64,000 nt of DNA from Lophium mytilinum (taxonomy: Eukaryota > Ascomycota > Dothideomycetes > Mytilinidiales > Mytilinidiaceae). This document shows, in pieces, positions 59,648 through 64,000 of the stretch. Position 1 is the first letter of the stretch, and each line of letters begins with the position of its first letter. The stretch is taken from the NCBI GenBank assembly GCA_010093605.1, contig MU004189.1, forward strand, positions 503,834 through 567,833. Reading direction: 5' to 3'. Below the pieces are notes generated by a model, which was not told where the DNA came from, did not search any database, and saw only the letters and a program-made list of their open reading frames with translations. The translations under genes were made by a program, and so were the position numbers.

Positions 59648-60415
59648 TTCCTCACTCTCGGAACGCTAAGAGTTCAGATCAAAAAGAGTAAGTCTTCGCA
59701 CATTTGAAAGTGTCGAGCACAGAGGAAAAGGTGAACGCATATTGTAAAACTTTAGCGAGCGTCTAAGCGAGAATGCTACCAAGTAAGCATCACGTGAGAC
59801 CTCGAATCCAGCGTCTTAGCGTTTTATCCTCCGAGGACTACGATCTCATTTCCTCTGAGGGAAAACAGTCCTCCTAGTGCGAAAGAGCATGTTCCAGTGA
59901 CGGAACATTGGAACAGACTAACTACGTCAATAACAAAGTTCCTCACTTCAAGATTCTATTTTCCGCCCCCGTTAAGCGCTGACTTCGGAAACACGCACTG
60001 CATCATTGCGCGCCAACAGGGACCCCAGCGCTTCCCCGTCAGTGGTGCGGGCAAGCGTGCGATCAACATATCCAGCTCTTTCCAGCCTCCGGATCCAATG
60101 GAATTCTCCCTTTCCTGCATTTCTGGCGGCGGTGCCTATGCCCGCGCTCGACAACCACTCTGATCTTTTTCTGTCTTCCCGCTTGCTTTGTGTTTGCGGT
60201 TCTGCGGTTTTGAAACCAGAGCGTGCGGCGCGGATTGCGGCGTAGCAAGAGCTGGGAGGGATGATAAGAGAATTGGCTCCTGCTCGTGTGATGGCTCGGG
60301 GACTATTTTGCAAGGAATTGCCTGGAGCCGCACGTGTTTCGGAACCCGAACCCGAAGTTGGAGCTGGATTTCTATTCCCCGAGGATCATTTGAATTGTGG
60401 AGACGCTGGTCGTAC
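59648..60415. other. Intergenic, HET gene to DUF3176 gene
   Basis: The downstream frame is open further upstream only from TTG at 60188 and without family likeness. No other gene. Confidence 0.5.
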
Positions 60416-62476
60416 ATGTCTAGGTTATCGAGGTCGTCGTATGGGGATGGACGGGAAGAAGAGCACGTCAGAGGAAGGGAAGAAGGGCATGTTGGGGCGA
60501 GGCCGTGGAGCATTGGGTCGGAGCTACTAGGCCACTATCAGGAACATTGTTTGGAGGTGCCAGAGAACCAGGAATCTCGTCGTCAGCTTCATCATTCTCA
60601 TGTCTCGGAGGTCTCGGGGGTCTCTCGGACTAGTGCTTTCATCGAGATCCACAACGCTACCCAGGTGTCGGACAAGGAAGAGGCGGATTCAACTTTGGAG
60701 GGAGGACCGCCGAGGCTGATTAGGGCGAAGACCACAGTTCTCAACCGGGTACTGATGGATTGGTGGTGGTGGGAACTCTTCAGCTGGCTGGTTGCCTTCT
60801 TCGCCACTGCTGCAATAGTCGTCGTATTGTTGCTACGCAGCGAACAGCCTTTGCCGCATTGGCCTCTCGGACTTACCATCAACGCCTATATTGCGATTCT
60901 CGCGGCTTTGGCGAAAGCTGCCTTGATTCTTCCGGTGTCAGAGGCGATCGGTCAGCTCAAGTGGGTTTGGTTCAAGAATGAGTCGAAGTTGATGGACTTT
61001 TTCACTTTTGATAGTGCTAGCAGAGGTCCATGGGGCTCTTTGATGCTCATTTGGACCACGAAATGCAGGTATGTATCTGTATCATTTCCAAATGATCCTC
61101 ACTCTCGTACAAACTACTGACTAATTATTGGTCTTAGACACCTAGCAACATTAGGAGCAGTCATCACTATCCTCGCCCTAGCTTTCGAAACAATGTTTCA
61201 GCAGATTGTTGCTTATCCAGAGAGACCTGTCATCGTTGGAGAATCCACGGTCGCCATTGCTAGAAGCTTCCATGTCGACCCGGCTTGGCTGGCGGGGAAT
61301 GACAGCGCACTAACGTTGGCCAATGATCCACAAACAAGCCTGTTCATCAGCACTGCTATTTATGCCAACACTAAAGACACCTTTACTCCACCTCCGTCAA
61401 ACTGCCCCTCCGGTAACTGCTCCTGGCCAACCTATTCTTCTCTTGCAGTGTGCAACCAGTGCAAGGAGGTCACCAATTTGCTCTATTACCAATGTCGGAA
61501 TTTCACCAATGTAAACTTCCTTGTTTATGACACACAGTCGACTCCGAAGGCGTGTGGTTGGTTACTAAACAATACCCTAATGGTCGGGAAAGACGACAAT
61601 GGTTTCGCCGAGGATCATTCTTACCACTATCTGGCAATGAAAGCAGTTGACTCGCATTGGAACTCTACTCTCTTCCAGGACGTTGCATACCCGCTTCTAG
61701 ACCTATACGTAGCGTATATCCCTGGAGGAGCGAAGGCGGCCAAACGAAACGACACTCCAGTGATGCTGGAGTGTCTCATGACTTGGTGTGTCCAATCCTA
61801 TCAAAGCATACACGAGGGTGGTGTTTTGAACGAAACGCTCGTCAGCACATATCTAGATCCGACAACAACGAAGCCCTCAGAGGCAGAATTACAGGCTGGG
61901 AAGCAGCCTGTCAGCATCTCCCCGCCAGGCGCGAACGGCACATTTACCGTCTCGAATTCGACAACCGAAGCGATTAGGCAACAGCTTGCATTCGGCGGCG
62001 ATGGAGGGCTGTCGCCGGTCGATTTTGAAGATGTTGAAGGGAACTTCAGGACTGTCATGAATGGTATATACGAGTTCATTTTCCAGCCTCCCTACGACAT
62101 CGTCCCTGGTATGGACAACATCGCTGCCGCTATTACGAATAGCATACGGAGGAAAAGCGACGGGACAGAATTAGCAAAGGGCAGTGCTTGGGCTCCTCAG
62201 ACGTTTGTTCGAATCAGATGGATATGGATCTTGCTTCCCGCCCTTCTGCTTATTTTCAGCTTTGTTTTCTTGGTAGGGACGATCGTGAAGAGCACGAGAC
62301 AAAATGTTGCTGTATGGAAGACATCCGCCTTGGCGACCCTCCTTCACGGGTTATCTGGAGATGCACGTCACATGCTGGACCCAGAAACGCCGGCCAGCGA
62401 AGTTGAGGCGACTGCTCAGAGGGTCTTAGTAGTTTTGTCTTCTGAGAAGGACACTTCCAAGCTGGTTTTGGTCTAA
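60416..62476 (+). CDS. DUF3176-family membrane protein
   Basis: Exons 60416-61068 and 61138-62476 give 663 residues. Start at the first in-frame ATG. After a variable N-terminus, the core has WWWWELFSWLVAFFATAAIV (helix 1), a second helix with NAYIAILAALAKAALILPVS, and AIGQLKWVWF, then DFFTFDSASRGPWGSLMLIW. Across the splice (CR to HLATLGAVITILALAFETMF) comes helix 3, followed by a long ectodomain with many N-glycosylation sites (NCS, NFT, NNT, NST, NET, NGT) and CPSGNCSWPTYSSLAVCNQC. A last helix (IWILLPALLLIFSFVFLVG) precedes KSTRQNVAVWKTSALATLLHG. This layout is DUF3176, common in moulds with no known function. The 69-nt intron has a CTGAC/CTAAT branch. Confidence 0.88.
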
Positions 62477-63637
62477 GGCCTGTGGAGAGATTGTCGATTT
62501 GCAGAGAGATTCATAGAAAGCGCCGTCCCTTTAAGTAAATTAAACACCTAACGCAGTATTTATAAATTGACGACTAGTTGAGTTTGAGGAAACACAAGTG
62601 CTAAACGTGATTGCTGATAGTACATAGCGTCATGAAGCCGCTTGTGGCAACACTTACTGAGTATACCGCTTACACTTGACCAGTGCCAACTTGCTATTGA
62701 GCAGGACGCATATCGTATTTGCCGACCGAATGAATCGGCTAAAGCTACATGATGGACTCATGGGGTTTATGCGAGCCTAGTCAAAAGACAGAATAAGATA
62801 TGTTCGCTTTTGGAACTATCTCAGCCAGGTCGATGTAATGCGGACGCGGGGGCTATAAGGTTGGATATGAGGCTTCTTAATGGCGAACGCTCGAGGTTTA
62901 CGAGGTACTCGGTCTACAACCCACCTTGTGAGGTTAAGCAGTATACCATACGGAGGCGTCCCGAGGTCCTGTTAGATATGGAAGGTAGTGAAAGGGAGGT
63001 GTCACGTCGCTTGGAGCGACAATTCCACTTCGGCTTTTCATCCTAGTTGAGGATAGCTGGAGGTGTCTTGGTGACGACCCTTGACCTTCACATTCTACGA
63101 GTGGCCAGTGACCATGTCGGCTCGCGAAGGCGAACGGAGGTGTCTGCAGGCGGAGACGGAAGCTCCTACAAGGCATTGTTCATGCACTTAGCCGAGACTA
63201 ACTAGGGTAGGACTAGTGTCGATGGGGCTCTGAGCTTGATGAGACATCGGGACCCCTTGAACGTTTCGCATCCACCTTCACACTTCACGATTGCACTAGA
63301 GGTGGAGAGTGTCTCAGATGTCGCATCATACCTGATGTCCCATGGCCCGGTAAAAAGAATAGTTTTACATTCATCTTTCATCAACTATGGCGCCTAAATT
63401 GAAAACAGCCAACTCCCACGCAATATTGAACCAGGAGAAAGGCCTTGCTCCGTGATGTGCGAAGGGTCGCGCTGGACGGAGATATGATCTATGTGACATG
63501 ATGTAGTCCAGAAAGGTTCGAAGAAAGAAGCATTACATCTCAGTGCCTACCACCTCCACCAATCCTCTTCAGCTCGTGATTCATCCTCTCCGGGCACAAC
63601 GCCGGTCCTAGACATCTTCTAGATGGTGAAGTAGTCT
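62477..63637. other. Convergent intergenic at right end
   Basis: 1.16 kb between two stop codons. No repeat array or gene seen. Confidence 0.5.
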
Positions 63638-64000
63638 CTACGCAATAAACTCGCGCGCTGTGAACTTCCTGGGTCGGCCAAAACGGCCGCCTTTGCCTTG
63701 ACCAAAGCGCTGGCCACCTTTGCCGGCTTGTCCCTTCCCACCAGCGGCGTTGCCGCCAGCAGCGGCCGAGGTCGTAGCGGCTGCCGCACTAGTAGCAGCT
63801 ACCGCACTGGATGCGGCTACGTTTCCTCCTGCATTTCCAGTATTGCCCGTATTTCCAGTATTGCCATTTTGTCCTTTTCCAGTATTGCCGCCCTTGCCGG
63901 CCGTAACTGTAAATCTCACACAGTCGTCCTGAGCACCACGTTGAGCCACGGGCATTAGCACAGGTTGATGATTGCTGGCCGAGGTCATAGAGCAGACACG
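63638..64000 (-). CDS. 3' end of a Gly/Asn/Ala-rich protein gene, cut by the window edge
   Basis: The - frame is open from the window end to the TAG at 63638. An ATG at 63988 may be internal. Readable sequence: NHQPVLMPVAQRGAQDDCVRF, then a Gly/Asn/Thr repeat (NGNTGNTGNTGN), Ala/Ser runs (SAVAATSAAAATTSAAAGG), then basic Gly-rich GKGGQRFGQGKGGRFGRPRK. Such low-complexity C-termini occur in secreted or RNA-binding fungal proteins. I do not recognise the family and cannot exclude a chance frame in repetitive DNA, since the opposite strand is open too. Confidence 0.4.
   Translation of the reverse strand, partial: RVCSMTSASNHQPVLMPVAQRGAQDDCVRFTVTAGKGGNTGKGQNGNTGNTGNTGNAGGNVAASSAVAATSAAAATTSAAAGGNAAGGKGQAGKGGQRFGQGKGGRFGRPRKFTAREFIA

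Overview
The window reads as a filamentous ascomycete (Pezizomycotina) chromosome segment, probably Dothideomycetes. Genes are mostly single-copy, with short GT-AG introns (about 45-200 nt, often a CTAAC-like branch site). Family content is typical of moulds: HET-domain protein, DUF3176 membrane protein, FLC/TRP-like channel, MYST acetyltransferase, long SNF5. The class-level placement is inference; no rRNA, tRNA, intact transposon or CRISPR was seen. Twenty genes could be built exon by exon, plus partial genes at both edges.

Layout. 1-6.7 kb: 3' end of VPS74/GOLPH3, an SNF5-type SWI/SNF subunit, and an endonuclease/exonuclease/phosphatase enzyme, all on +. 6.7-8.5 kb: a 160-bp tandem array. 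8.6-14.9 kb: an RCO1-like double-PHD protein and a PA2G4/EBP1-like protein on -. 16.6-26.9 kb: a CorA-type Mg2+ transporter (+), a CIA84-like complex I assembly factor (-), mitochondrial bS18m (+), a SAS2-like MYST acetyltransferase (-) and an MTF2-like mitochondrial protein (+). 27.4-29 kb: a 259-bp tandem array. 29.8-37 kb: an FLC-family membrane protein (-) and an NDR-type AGC kinase (+). 37.9-40.25 kb: a ~172-bp tandem array built of ~43-bp sub-blocks. 41.4-55.6 kb: a small conserved protein (-), trehalose-6-phosphate phosphatase TPS2 (-), a non-canonical poly(A) polymerase (+), ubiquitin-conjugating enzyme UBC4 (-), glutaryl-CoA dehydrogenase (-) and flap endonuclease FEN1 (+). 56.4-62.5 kb: a HET-domain protein and a DUF3176 protein (+), the most accessory-looking part. 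At 64 kb, the 3' end of a Gly/Asn-rich gene (-).

The genes form no biosynthetic cluster. Themes that recur are chromatin (SNF5, RCO1, SAS2), mitochondria (CIA84, bS18m, MTF2-like, GCDH, perhaps the poly(A) polymerase) and DNA/protein maintenance (FEN1, UBC4). Two short divergent promoters join mitochondrial or chromatin genes.

The main unexplained signal is in the intergenic DNA. Four separate tandem arrays (periods about 160, 187, 259 and 172 bp, unrelated by eye) all lie in gaps between the 3' ends of convergent genes. No comparable array is in any divergent or head-to-tail gap. Other notable points: a 5-nt microexon in FEN1 that supplies catalytic Asp34, a GC-AG intron in UBC4, and coding exons that switch abruptly from C-rich to G-rich and reset after introns.
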